From Symbiodinium natans (lineage: Eukaryota > Sar > Dinophyceae > Suessiales > Symbiodiniaceae): DNA of 64,000 nucleotides. The notes under the pieces were generated by a model, which was given only the letters and a program-made list of their open reading frames with translations, was not told the origin of the DNA and did not search any database. Below are positions 53,801 through 64,000 of this stretch, piece after piece. Made by a program: the position numbers and the translations under genes. Location of the stretch: assembly GCA_905221605.1 (NCBI GenBank), contig CAJNDS010000329.1, positions 62,001 to 126,000 of the forward strand, written 5' to 3'. Every line of letters begins with the position of its first letter. Position 1 is the first letter of the stretch.

Positions 53801-55592
53801 TTTGTGTACTCGCGGGCTGTGTGTTTTTTGGTTTTGTGCGGCGGACAAAAACCAAAAGACAGGCATCATATTTTAAACGTTTCCGTCATATAACGATGGG
53901 AAATTCCAGGTCCTGCGAAGATCTACGAAGCCAGACGTCGGACTTATACTTGGGTTACAAAACAAGATATATCTCATTGATAAGTAAATATCACGTGATT
54001 GCTCTCCCTTTCTTTAAGTTTTTGGTGCTATTTTGTTTGGCAAGGTTTGTTTTTCTTGGGAGGAAAGTCCATGAAAGTCCTTTGAGGTCGGGGCTTGTGT
54101 TGAGCGGCAGCTGCGTCTTCAGCGGCTTCGGCGGCACCATCTTGGGCTCCAAGGCGCCATCCTTTGATCTTTTCGGGGGCAGGGTTTGCGTTGCGGCGTT
54201 GTGGCTTGCCGGGTGTTGTGTGGCCATTCTGGCGCTTCTCTCAAACACGGGACATGTTCTTGCCCTCTGGCCTTTGTGCTATGAAGTGGGTGGGAGAGTG
54301 GGCCAGGATCGGGCCTCCAAACTGTCTGCTTAGGCACTTTGATGTTGTTAGGGAACCTATCGCTGTGCCGGCTGTGCCGCCAAAGTGAGCATCTTCGCCA
54401 GTGTTGTTCGTTTCGCGGCACTTTTGCGCGTTGCTTTGCGCTTTGCGCTCTGCAGGTTGCCGATGCAGCGGCCCGCAGGACCGAAACGACGACCAACGTG
54501 TTGCTTGCCAGATCTGTAGACTTTCAACAGAATTCAAAGGCTCCCGATGGGTAGCAGCGCGTACTTCCTGGTGCCGGCTTGCTTTATGGCCGGGAGCTTA
54601 GTGACAACAGTGGGTGTGATTTTTTGGTTCGGCAGCCTTTCGGGATCTTTCGGCACCTCTATCTTGATCCTCAGATGCCCGGCTCAGCCTTGATCGCGGC
54701 GTCCGTGAACATCATCCAGCCTTGGGTTTTAGTGGTTTGCCTAATTCTCGGCCAGACCTTCTTCTTCTGTTACCAGGACGGGGGGAGGGGGTGAGGCATA
54801 TGGCACCAGCGTCTCATGGAAATCTCGGGAGGCACCCATCGCTGCGCTCTCGATGCGACTCACCCAGAGCCGAGTGGAGCTCCTTTTTGATCTTTGCATG
54901 AAATTTGCAATTGCCTCTCTCCAGCCTCTCGCCCCTCTGGAACACAGGTCGGTAATCCCCGTCCACAGCCGCGCACGCGGCTCGAGCCTCCAGATCCTGC
55001 TCGGCCACGTTCTTGGCGATGTCATCAGCCCGGACCCAAGATGACCTATGGTACAAAGGATGTTGAGGCCTCTCGGACTACTCGTTTAGCTATGTTTAGC
55101 TGTAGGTCCGCCTATCATTGGCCACATCTCAGACACGGCGAACCTGCAGCTGGGTCTGCCGGTTCCTGACACGAAACAGAGTCTCTTTCAGGACGTCAGG
55201 AAGGCACTCATTGCATTTCAGCTGCCTGCATCTGTGCTAGCAGTGCTGCAAGCATTCACTTGCAAAGCAGTCACACTTCTGCGGAGCATCGAGCGCCCAT
55301 GCTGGGCCCAGGCAAGTCACATGGGCAAAGGTCTCGGAGAGTTCTCGGAGAGTTTGCGATTCTACGATGTGTATAGAGCATGTGAAGCTCTGGCCGTGGC
55401 TCTGGCTCGCATCCTTTCGAATCTTGTATACGACGTTACGTTGATTCTTGACAGACGGCTCAGGTGGCTGTGCTGATCGCTGGCCTGACCTGGTTCGCGG
55501 GCTACCTCTTCTTGGCAAAGGGCTCAACCGTTTGTGTCGCCATGGCGCAACTGCCCCATTACTTAACAACTGTTCACACACCTTCATCATAG
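47811..55592 (+). CDS. Spinster-type major facilitator transporter, >=12 exons
   Basis: 5' partial. Exons in order: 47811-47874 LLLACGIAFWSLATGLGGFA; 48020-48067 DLTQLILYRSLVGIGE; 48134-~48183 ASFATVASPMITDYYPGG; ~48431-48500 APVGAALGFGFGSILGQTWG; ~48565-48612 WRAAFFACGFPGLLVA; ~49562-49640 VLLSNPFFLSATVGSVAISF; ~54115-54170 VFSGFGGTILGSK; ~54551-54620 SSAYFLVPACFMAGSLVTTV; ~54693-54721 LIAASVNIIQP; ~54963-55035 RARGSSLQILLGHVLGDVIS; ~55106-55200 PPIIGHISDTANLQLGLP; ~55457-55592 VLIAGLTWFAGYLFLAKG to TAG. RxLVGIGEAS, the A-P-x-I-x-D-Y/F-P segment and the S-x-Q-I-L-x-x-H-x-L-G-D motif are Spinster (SPNS) hallmarks; the family exports lysolipids, sphingosine-phosphate or sugars from lysosomes or across the plasma membrane. 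Substrate here is unknown. Intron 48068-48133 is GC-AG; 47875-48019 appears GA-AG. The intron 49641-~54114 is filled with repeats. Confidence 0.7.
50125..50720. repeat. Degenerate GTTCGA/GTTTGA repeat
   Basis: AGTTCGA, AGTTTGA, GTTTGAA and their complements recur every 10-20 nt (for example GAAAGTTTGAACGTTCGAAC near 50151) without a fixed period. Looks like a decayed satellite or a tract grown from short palindromic words. Within the transporter intron. Confidence 0.7.
50880..50945. repeat. Short TTTAGGG-like tract
   Basis: AAACCCTCTTAAGGGTTTAG followed by GGTCGGGTTTAGGC words; the first part is a small CCCTnnnAAGGG palindrome. Confidence 0.7.
51419..51598. repeat. G17 run and (TTAGGGC)n variant telomere-like array
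   Basis: G17 at 51419-51435, then from 51504 to 51594 thirteen nearly perfect 7-nt TTAGGGC units with a single TTTAGGG in the middle. A homogeneous variant unit is unlike the mixed degeneracy of the other tracts. Confidence 0.9.
51599..51880. other. G-rich and TATG/AT-rich spacer
   Basis: GAATGAATGAAT words, long G-rich runs (51690-51735) and AT-rich DNA with no coding potential, between a TTAGGGC block and a short CCCTAAA block of opposite orientation. Confidence 0.6.
51882..51917. repeat. Short CCCTAAA tract
   Basis: Five units including CCCTTAT and CCCTAAA, opposite in orientation to the block at 51504-51594. Confidence 0.8.
51918..52930. other. AT-rich intron DNA without features
   Basis: About 1 kb of lower-GC sequence in the transporter intron. 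An approximate palindromic ATGATACGGCCATGATACGG direct repeat is at 52174-52194. No exon-like sequence. Confidence 0.4.
52931..53290. repeat. Degenerate TTTAGGG tract
   Basis: About 360 nt of TTTAGGG, TTAAGGG and GGTTTAGGGTT variants interrupted at 53060-53095 by a short unique piece. Confidence 0.9.
53491..53580. repeat. CCCTAAA tract, opposite orientation
   Basis: CCCTAAACCTTAA, AAGCCCTAAACCCTAAACC and related words; separated from the TTTAGGG tract by a TGTATG/TATATG-rich spacer (53291-53440). Confidence 0.85.
53710..53732. repeat. C23 homopolymer
   Basis: Uninterrupted C run; length is likely unreliable in any assembly. Just upstream of the next transporter exons. Confidence 0.9.
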
Positions 55593-56880
55593 CATCTTTG
55601 TGCATGCAAGTTGCAAGCATGTCACAGATTATTTGGAGTATTTTGGAGTCTTGCAAGTGCACCGTTTCGCATCGAGAACCCAACATTGTGAGGGGAAGCC
55701 GCCTATGATGGTCGTGCCGAAGCAGGGGAGAGATTCGGGCACAATCCGGTGGGTCCTTGAGAGGGGCATGAGTTCCGCTTGCGATTGCGACTCCGATAAG
55801 ACTTGATTGAAAGAGACGATTCGAGCTGCTCTGCCGGGGCGACCAGTCACAATGATCTGCTTGTCGAGTGTGCCTCAGCTCAGCTCTGGATTCTCCAAGA
55901 GCCGTTCGTCTCAGATACCTCCACATGACATATTGATCAACAAGAACGCAAGGGTGAGGATGCCTATCATGCCTCTCAACCTTCTAAGCTTGCTGATGAT
56001 TTTGCACAGAGTTCAATACATAGCCGTCGTGATACGATTCTTATCACCTGAGCTACGGCGACATACAGCTTCAACAACGTATCTCATTGCTTAGCGGAGC
56101 TCATGAGCGGTTTTAAGCATATGTGGCATCCCTTTGCGGCCCTGAGGGGCCCATGGACCGCAGCGTCGTTCGAGACATGTTTGGACCGCAGCCCTAATCC
56201 CGTGGGTTTGTCTGCCTGGGGCTTTCAGAGGACTGCGATGCATGGCACATGCATCCCAACTGGAGCCCTAAGTGTAGAAGGCAGCCAAGCTCTGCTGCCA
56301 GGAGACTGCACGTGTTAAGCTCGCGCAATGTGTGCAAGCCGGATTTGGCATGGAAAGCAGCGATGCAGCACTCAAAGAACCCTGCAGAAGAGGGCACTTC
56401 TTCATCTTGCCACTCGGGTCAATGCGTCAAAGCCGCTTTGTGGAGCCAAGTGCCCCAGACTCCCCAGACATCGACCATGAATTCAAGTGGAGTGCTCTAT
56501 AATCACTGCAAGATTTATCAGATTGATCATCACCTCCATGACCCTTTGCTTGTCTCCAACCCTTTTGAACTGTTCAGCCTCACCATGTCATGGCGCGGCC
56601 CTCACTCTGGGCAGCCGCCGGGATGCTCAGTGTTTGATTGATTGAGTTGCGAAACTTTGATACTTTGGTGTTGGTGAGGGTGGCTTTGTGAGGCTCGTGT
56701 GTGGAGCTTGCAGAGAGGCGGGAAGCATCTGGAAGCCCCGAGCCGGGCAGTGTGTGCATCTGTGGGCCCAGCAGGCAGCGCGTACCGCTGTGGAGGGCTC
56801 CTGCGGAGGCGGAGCCATTGGGCTGCGTTCTACAGTGCCGATGCTGGTTTGAAAGAAGTCATTCACCCAACTGCAGAGGA
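55593..56880. other. Downstream of the transporter; no supportable gene
   Basis: Contains 3' UTR and intergenic DNA. Frames such as 56249-56641 are open but without motifs. A frame at 56699-56900 may be an early exon of the next gene. Confidence 0.3.
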
Positions 56881-56882
56881 AT

Positions 56883-59800
56883 GGAGTAAGGAGTGCAGCG
56901 AGCACGCAAGACCTGGCGGGGGCCTTTGCAAAGCTCCCGTTCATGTTGTTGGGTGCTTGTGTTGTAGAGGCGCGGAACCTGGGCGGCAGTCCGTCAGATC
57001 TGCTTGGCGCCCTGGAGCAACTGTCGCCTGAAGCACCTCGGTTCGGAAAGCTATATAGCCACGTGGCCAAGTACACAGTCCATGCAGATGTCAAAGGGCG
57101 GCGATATGTAGCCATCCAGAGCTATCAAAGCTCGAGATGCGCTGGTAGTTTCATGTCTGTTATTGTGTTCGTGCACTTTTTTTGGCACGTTTAAAAACTA
57201 TGCTTCGACGAAGAAACTGGACACAAGTGACTTGCAAAATCTGACACGGACTCACGCGTTCAGGCTTGTGCGAATCTCTGCCCCACACTGTAGGCACTGT
57301 AGCGCGATGCAAAATGCACGCGGGGCTCCCCACTCGATCCGCTCCTTTCGGAGTTGATTGCCAAGCTGTTGTCCACACCCGAATGCGAAACTTGTGGCGC
57401 ATGGCCTGCAAGGCGCACCCTTTCGGGTTTATAGCCCCGGCGGATGATAAAACCGCATGTTCTTGCTGCAAGCATTTGAAAGCTGAAGCGGTGATGAGCG
57501 ACTCAGGCATGCACATCATTGGACCCCTCACATCTCCTCACGTCTAGTTGCACGGCGACAAAAACCCGGTTAAGTCGCTTGAAGTATCAAACGTGGAAAG
57601 GGCTTCTCGAAGTGTAGCTAGTGTTTCAAGACTTGTTTGTGTACCTGTTGAGGACTGACAGAACGAGCTGCACCTTACAGGTAGGCAAGACTTGGTGGTG
57701 TATCGATTTGGGGTCAAAGCGTGCCCTGAGCAGTGCAAAGCGTAAATTTTGTGGACCGGGTAACAAGACAAGAGGCAACAGTTCGCGAAAAGCATGTCAC
57801 GCACCGCTCCAGTTGGCATGCTGCGCGTTTCTTTGTCCTGCAGGGCATTGGGTTGCACATGTTGCACAGCTCTTGAGGCATCTTGCATTGAACATTGTAT
57901 TGTATTGTACTTGTCGTCGCCACTCTTCCTGTGCAGGCAGCGCAGAGTGCCTTCGGCTCCGACGGATCAGGCTTGAAGCAAGGAATGGCTGAGCTTGCAC
58001 GTAGGCTCCCGCGTGATGCCGGTGAGCAGGCAGGAGAACACATTTCAAGTTTCCCACCATGTCCCTCAACTTTGCTTCTTTTTATGATGTCATGATGCGT
58101 CTTTCAGGACAAAGGGTCGTTCGAAGTTCGGGTCGTTCCCCATGAGTTGCCCCAGCATGTTGCACGGTTTGCTTGGAGGTGCCTTGGGAATCTACTTGGA
58201 CCCTTCGCTTAGCAGCGCTCCTTGACCGGCTGGGCGTGCAAGGTGCTGACATTTTCCCCCCCATCGAACGTGTTTCCGATTTGTCTCCGCCAGGAGCCAA
58301 CCCGTGCCTGGCCAGCCGCCTAGGCTATGCCTTACTGCAGGCGTCGCAGGGAACTTCAAAGTTGTCCCCCTCTGCGCAGCGCACATGGGCAATATGTGAA
58401 GGGATGGAAGCAGAGAAAGTCGCAAGCACACAAGACCGTGACAAGAGCAATCCCCTTCCCCTGTAGGCTCAAGCCAGAACTCCCCGTACAGATGCAAGGA
58501 CAAAGTTCGGATCCGCCACGCAGGCCATGTAAAGTGCACACGTGGACTCGGGAACTTGTTCAGCCAAGCACCAGATAGATTGTCAGCCAGGGCGAAATTG
58601 TTGGAGATCTTACAGTTGTGGGTGTTGATTCCCGAAAGCCATCGACAGTGCGATTTCTTGTTTTTCTCGTTTTTGTGTGTTGGTTCAATACCTCTAGCTT
58701 TTCCTGGGTTCCACACAAAGCCTTACAAAGTCAAGTCTGGCAAGCAGCATTCATCGGAAGCGCAACTGCTTGGATGGAAGCCAGAACATACTGAAGCAGC
58801 ACTGGACGGCCACACTAACAAGAAGATGTGATGCCGCTGTGTGCTGCAACGTTCTCTACAGCCGCGAGGTGCCGTCAGATCTGTCAACCCTACTGGAAAG
58901 GCCCCCGGTGATTTGTCGTGTCCAGCATCCGTGAGACAGGCATTAAAAGGTGCTTTTAGCAATTTTTGTTCTTTGAGGTGCCACGGCCTGACCAGTCACT
59001 ATGTGTTGTCGGTCCTGACTGAGGAGCTGGAGGTGGCACAGAAGATCAAGACAATCGGGACTTGTTGTGTGGGGATATGTGGGTCAATGTGGGTCATTGT
59101 AGGGACTTCCGACCTATGAGGACCATTGCAGTGGGCCGAGTGCTACGATGAACCTCTCCGAGTTGGCACCGCTCCTCCATGCCCTCGGCACGTCACAAGT
59201 CGCAAGAGCGCCTTCTCTCCACGCGCCGCAGCTACCTCTGGGTCCCAAAGTGTTGGCCCGCCTGCGCAGTGAACTGGAGAGGGTTGAGCCTTCAACGCCG
59301 ACGACGCAGCTGCTGCAGTTGCTGCAGTGCGTGGTGCGGACCTCAATACCGCTAATGCTGCAGCAGCTGTGGACAGGAGCTAATGACGCTTGGGGGGGAT
59401 GCGTCACAAGTGGGATGCTTTTCCTATCTTTGCCTGCATTCTCCAAGGTTGCTTCTGGGCAGGACATGCGGGAGCTGACGGCCGCCTTGCCACCACGCGT
59501 TCCAAGGATGACCCTGCCGGAGCTGGCGGCTGCAGCGCCCTTCCTACCTGCTGAGAGCTCAAAAGATGCATGGGCGCGGTTGGCAGAGCTGGCAGAGAGT
59601 ATCGAAAGTAACGAAAGTTTCGAGCTGGTATTGACGGCCGCTGGCATCGCTGGTCTCAATTCGCCACCTCCAGGCGCACTTTCGGAGCTTGTGCGCCTTG
59701 TGGAGCAGTTGGAGCCCAGGGCGGCCTCTGCGCCTCCCGGCTTACAAGCGCAGTTCTTGCTGCTGGCACTCCGCGCACCTCGGCTGGAAGACCCGGACAC

Positions 59801-60371
59801 CGAGAGCTCCGAGAGCTCCGAGAGTACCGAGGCAGCCCGTGAGCACGCCGTGCAAGCCGTGGTGGAGCACGTGGGAGGCCGCCTCGCCGCCGCTGACTTG
59901 GCTGGACTCCCGTGGGTGCAGGCGGAGTCACTGCTGCGGGCACTAGCCGGCCATTCCCATGATGACGAGTCGCCGGTGCAGCCCGTGCAGCCGCCACCAG
60001 GGCTGGTGGGAGGCCTCGTGGAGGTGTTGTTCGCGGGGGATCGTTTCGATCGGACGGTGGCGGAGCTGGCTGAGGTGTTCTTTGCTTTGGCACGGCTGGG
60101 AGCCCAGGATCTCGAAAGCCTCGCGGTGCGGTGCGATTTGGCGGCAAAGTTGGCGGCTCCTGAAGAACTGGAGCTTGCAGGCTTGATCCGCCTTTTCTGG
60201 GCCATGGCTGTTGGCCAAGTGCAGGATCCCGTTGCCTGGCAGCTCTGCACAGAGAGAATTCAGCAGCAGCAGCAGCAGCCCAAGCGACCCTCTACACAGG
60301 TCACGCCTACAGAGGTGCCAAATGCACTGGCCCGGCTGCGTGCTGAGGCCGCAGCATTGATAAATTCTTAA
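56883..60371 (+). CDS. Helical-repeat protein (RAP/FASTK/OPR-like?), multi-exon
   Basis: Exon pieces: STQDLAGAFAKLPFMLLGAC with ARNLGGSPSDLLGALEQLSP (56904-57050); LLSELIAKLLSTPE (about 57330-57370); SAFGSDGSGLKQGMAELARR ending at a GT donor (about 57935-58019); RLAALLDRLGVQGADIFPPI with NPCLASRLGYALLQ (about 58200-58345). The last open exon runs 59148-60371 (408 codons; an upstream in-frame extension is possible): LGPKVLARLRSELERVEPST, MTLPELAAAAPFLPAESSKD, VAELAEVFFALARLGAQDLE, ELAGLIRLFWAMAVGQVQDP, a Q6 run, and LARLRAEAAALINS-stop. The LxxLxxxFAxLG-type helical repeats resemble the N-terminal parts of RAP-domain/FASTK organelle RNA-binding proteins, abundant in alveolates (family knowledge); no RAP domain is visible. 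An in-frame intron near 59330-59450 is possible. Confidence 0.5.
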
Positions 60372-61130
60372 GCTTTGATTGACCAAGCTTGGACCCTTGT
60401 TCGGCAGGACCAGTCCTACGAATCGGACCCCCCTGTTTGCCCAACTCGCTCGCCCCGGTCCCCATTCGGATCGAGCAACGCAGTATGCTTAAAGACCAAT
60501 TATGTAGTCACCACAACAGGACGACAGGCGTCAGCAAGCTCCTGTTCCTGCCGCAGCCCATTTCTGGCATCCGTCAGGTCATGGATGAAAAAGGTCCTGC
60601 ATGTAAAATTGAAATGTTTTTCTTAAAGTGCCGCAGTTTTTGTGTAAAGAATATAGAGCTGCCAGCGGGATATTCCAGGACTATTCCAGGCTCTGAGGTT
60701 TCGAAGCAAGGAAGCCTACAAATCACAACGGGTGTCAGAGGCTCCTGTACACCAGTTCTTGATGAAAAAAGGTACTGCTTGGACCCTGCTTGGAAGCATT
60801 ATACCGATACCGAGCTCGGACTGGCGTCCGTTTCGGCCGGGTTGTGACTTTTCCTTTTGTTTAAGGGCTGGTTCAAGGTGCAGGAAGCGATCAACATCCA
60901 GTTCGGATCCGCTGGATCCGAGTGGAAGCAGAAGAATGCGTGCTTCCAACTGGCAGTGAACAGCTGCCAACGGAACACCGGGAATGATATACAACAGTTG
61001 AGGAGAATGCCATAGCACAGAGCTAAGGATGCCCTTGCCAAGAGCAACGAACCGCCCAGGACCTGACAGGACTTAGAGACGCAACGCTTAACAACCAAAA
61101 TGTGCACCACCTCTATCCAAGAGCGAGAAT
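60372..61130. other. No supportable gene
   Basis: 3' flank of the helical-repeat gene. A piece at 60866-60960 (FKVQEAINIQFGSAGSEWKQ, then KNACFQLAVNSC) has protein-like composition and could be an isolated exon. Confidence 0.3.
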
Positions 61131-61134
61131 CTGA

Positions 61135-61574
61135 ATGTGTTTGGAGGTGAAGCCACCCAAACTGTACTGTTCAAACTTCCGAGGGGGGGAATTTAATCCA
61201 ACGCAAGCAGTTCTGCATCCCGGCCTTCAAAGCCAGAAATCCCTTGGCTGTTTTTTTTGCCCAGAGGCCGAAGAGGCACGACAGCAGCAGCTGCGGCAGC
61301 TGCAGCAGCTGGAGCAGGAGGTCCCTCCGGCGGAGGCAAGCAGCGTGGCTCGAAAAGAAGCAAGAACGACAAGAACGACAAGAACGACAAGAACGACAAC
61401 GACGACAACAACGACAAGGACGAGAAGACCGCCAGGGAAGGACGGAGAAGGAAAGGGCAGGAGCACTGCGGGGCACTCCCCGGACGCGAAGCCGGTACTG
61501 AAGGCGTGGAATTACAGGATATGTGTATTCAGGTTGAAAACTTGAACTCGGTTTGCCGCAATTTGAGTAAGTAG
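61135..61574 (+). CDS. Low-complexity ORF with AAGAACGAC repeats
   Basis: Two plus frames are open across a 9-nt AAGAACGAC/AACGACGAC repeat (61362-61420): one gives ARQQQLRQLQQLEQEVPPAE then (RTT)n to 61545, the other GGPSGGGKQRGSKRSK then (NDK)n to 61574. The Gln/Leu-rich coil start or the charged NDK run could each be real. No domain. Confidence 0.3.
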
Positions 61575-61599
61575 CGTCGATCGTCGTCTCCAGAAATTC

Positions 61600-63120
61600 A
61601 ACAGGCAATAGCAGGCAGGCCATGTGCAGGCTACCCGTGGTTCTGCCTGGGAAGTTCTGTGTGTCGTGTACACGGTCTGAGGGTTGATACCAGAACCCGG
61701 GAAATGGGAAAGCTGCCGTTGTATTTAATATGCTCTGCTGAAGGAGAGTGCTGTTCCCGAGAGGTCCGTCCTGGAGCGGAGACAGTTCTGGTTCGAATGC
61801 CAACTATTTCAAATCATGGCAGCGGAGTAATGACACAAGCAGCTTCATCCTTGAGCAGAGTTCAACCTGAAGTGAGCAGATTTACGTCTTCGATGCGCTC
61901 CAAGCCCACAAAGAGCAGTCGGCTTGTCGGCTTGGTTCCAGGAAGGGCTACTTCGTACTGAGAAAATGTTGGGGGACTCGTTCAGAATAAGGCAAGACAA
62001 ACAGAGAACTCTCTCATTTCGGAAGAGCTTCCGCATCGCTTCAGGCTTGTTTTTCCGTCGTCTGACTTTAGACTCCAACCTCCAGGCTCAAACGGCTTTC
62101 GTGGTGCTTGTGCACAGAACCGCCCTGCTCTCCCTTGAAATGGAATGAAGTTGCCGTCGCCATCAACTGCCTAGGGGTCAGGGAGCAAAGCCTGCAGCCG
62201 GCGTTGCCTCAAGCTTCGGCCTGCCTTTGCCTTTTGCTGCTGCCTTCAAAAGATAGTCGAAAAATAGCGAATGCCCGAACTGCAGAACTCTTATTTTTAT
62301 CTATGAGTTTGAATCTAAAGGTAGATATGAGTTTAGTAAGTATCCTGGGAAGGGAACGACAAGAGGGAATCATTTTCGTGGTGCCGCCCACTCCCTACTG
62401 CCAGGAAAGAGGGCGAGAGAGAGCGAGCGAGAGGAAAAGTCTGTGGTGGCTTGGACCTTTAGGTGGTGGAAAGAAAAGATATGTATGCAGTGTTCTAAAG
62501 ATATACAAAGCCTCACATCATTCCTAAAGGTCCACGGCACACAGTATCTACAGCTGTTAGGCATGCTTTTGCTTCCGGAAGGCATTGGCGCAAAAGCCCG
62601 TATCAGGTTGGCGGCGCAAGGAGGCACAGGCTGAGAGTGGGCTGTGCGTGAACATTGAGGTGCACACAGCAAACCGCAGAGACATGCAGAGACCGAGCAT
62701 TCGTGAAAGGCACAGCCGCTCGCGGAGCTGGAAGTAGGCCGCACCTTTTCTCCGGCTTGTCACGTGGGCTGAGCCATGCAGTGAGATTTTCTGCTCTTCT
62801 GCGTGCGTTTCCAATGCTTGCAGAGGCCGCGCCGTGAGTGGCAAGGCCATGGCGTCGCGTGCATGTTCGCTGTCTTCCGCGCTCTTCTGTGTCTCTGTGT
62901 GTGTGTGTGTGTCTCTTTCGCTTTCTTTTCTTCAAAGTTTCGAACTTTTGAAGGTCACAAACTGCTTCATGAACCGGGTTTGGGTGGACTTTGGGGCTGA
63001 CACTCGGTTGCTACTGGGGCCCGTAGGGTGGCGTCGACTCTCGCACTGCTCTATATACTCAGGAACGGGACGGCTGCTTTTGGTCTTCGCGCGCACGAAG
63101 TTTCCGCATCGGCGAGCAAC
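61600..63120. other. No supportable gene
   Basis: Mixed short frames; (GAGA)n near 62405-62435 and (TG)n at 62896-62912. Nothing recognisable. Confidence 0.35.
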
Positions 63121-63179
63121 TGCAGAACATGGCCATCCTGAAAGTCGACTTGGACAAGGCAAGAGCCAAAAAAAAGCAC

Positions 63180-63245
63180 CAACCTGTCGCTTGTGCTTGT
63201 CGCTTGTGCCTGCGCTCGTGCCTGCGCTTGTGCCTGCATCTGCGG
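63180..63245. repeat. CTTGTGCCTGCG-type 12-bp repeat
   Basis: Five imperfect copies of a 12-nt CGCTTGTGCCTG unit. Open in several frames on both strands. Confidence 0.7.
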
Positions 63246-63389
63246 CCTGCAGTGCCTAGTGGGCCTAGTAAGCATAAGATTGTGATGCAGTCTCCCGCAC
63301 GAGGGCTTCGTGACCATCGCCCCACCGAAGGCTTGAGCTGCGGAGCCACTGTGCAAGAACAGGAGCATCTGGAGCTTAGGATAGCTTAG

Positions 63390-64000
63390 GTAGTGTCGAG
63401 CTTTTCCACTGACCGTCGCGGAATGTCGCAGAAGAATCGGCGCTGGAAAAATGTCATCGGCAAATGTTTATGACGTCCTGTGACTTTTGATGTTCTTGAT
63501 GGAGAGCGTTGGGGTGCTGTTCATTCCACAATGCAACCAAAACCCAAGCCAGCCAGGCAAATCTACCCTCAACTGTTCCTTAATGAGGTCCCGGGAAAGA
63601 CCCCCATACCACCCCTGGACCTCGAACTATCTTGCCCTTGAATGTTCTGCTGGACATTTTCCCCTGCGCTTGTCGTCAACGACTTCCAGAAGTGGTGCCC
63701 CCAGCTGGTTTGTCGAGTTGTTGTTGTGGGGCTGCAGCAGTGGAGCAAGATGCTGTTGCAAGTTGTTTTCCCCGATGGAGGACGGCGGTACCCACTCCTT
63801 TTGAGTATTCCGTTCTAAAAGTGCACAGGAGGGAGATGATTGAATTCATAAGCCCGCCGAAATTCTCACGCACATGGGTACAGGCGAACATGTACTTCAT
63901 GTGTTCTGGCAGGAACTGGATTAGTGAACGCGGCACATGTTAGCTTCACAATGCTTGCGAGAGTGAAAAAAGAGCACAGCCCGCACGACCCCAAATACGT
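63390..64000. other. No supportable gene
   Basis: Frames 63632-63943 (plus) and 63936-63676 (minus) overlap and neither shows a motif. The window ends in unresolved sequence. Confidence 0.35.

Overview
The window reads as nuclear DNA of a dinoflagellate, most like the Symbiodiniaceae or Suessiales. Four things point that way. Interstitial telomere-like tracts have the TTTAGGG (plant/dinoflagellate) unit. Genes are cut into many short exons whose introns start with GC or GA as well as GT and end AG|G. Relics of one LINE-like retroelement family are abundant. Unit-length simple repeats sit inside introns. No prokaryotic operon, ribosome-binding site, rRNA or CRISPR array was seen. The assignment is inference from these traits; no marker gene proves it.

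Layout. 0.4-6.4 kb is a graveyard of retroelement copies (reverse transcriptase, zinc knuckle, C-terminal nuclease-like domain) on both strands, several joined end to end through poly(A) tracts. 6.4-6.65 kb is one end of an unidentified TTAATTAA-rich repeat that recurs at 11.7-11.82 kb. 6.6-7.8 kb (minus) is a two-exon gene with a histone-like lysine-rich N-terminus. 8.0-9.7 kb holds an AT microsatellite, a long inverted repeat of degenerate telomere-like DNA, a 70-bp-stem hairpin and a cleaner telomere-like array. 9.7-11.1 kb (minus) is a multi-exon gene whose introns carry clustered AGGAG-N3-CTCCT hairpins. 11.8-19.75 kb is again retroelement: an inverted pair of relics, then the best copy in the window (about 14.08-18.55 kb; RING-H2, RT, zinc knuckle, nuclease-like domain), followed head-to-tail by two 5'-truncated copies.

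20.07-24.5 kb (plus) is a WD40-repeat gene with an RG-rich first exon and a purine-satellite-filled intron. 25.96-27.45 kb (plus) encodes a Pro/Tyr-rich, Arg-rich protein. 27.6-31.5 kb has only weak exon-like pieces. 31.55-32.47 kb is a compositionally odd cluster of three ORFs. 32.7-36.3 kb (plus) holds HEAT-repeat exons; 36.7-37.3 kb a Gly/Tyr-rich and Lys-rich small gene; 41.7-42.1 kb an (LQSG)n protein. 42-47 kb is mostly simple repeats and sequence I cannot interpret.

47.8-55.6 kb (plus) is a Spinster-type major facilitator transporter gene in at least twelve short exons; its largest intron (about 49.6-54.1 kb) contains a degenerate GTTCGA-type repeat and five blocks of telomere-like DNA in alternating orientation. 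56.9-60.4 kb (plus) is a helical-repeat protein ending in a 408-codon open exon. The last 3.6 kb has low-complexity ORFs and little else that can be supported. The host genes look unrelated to one another; the common thread is repeat invasion of introns and intergenic DNA.
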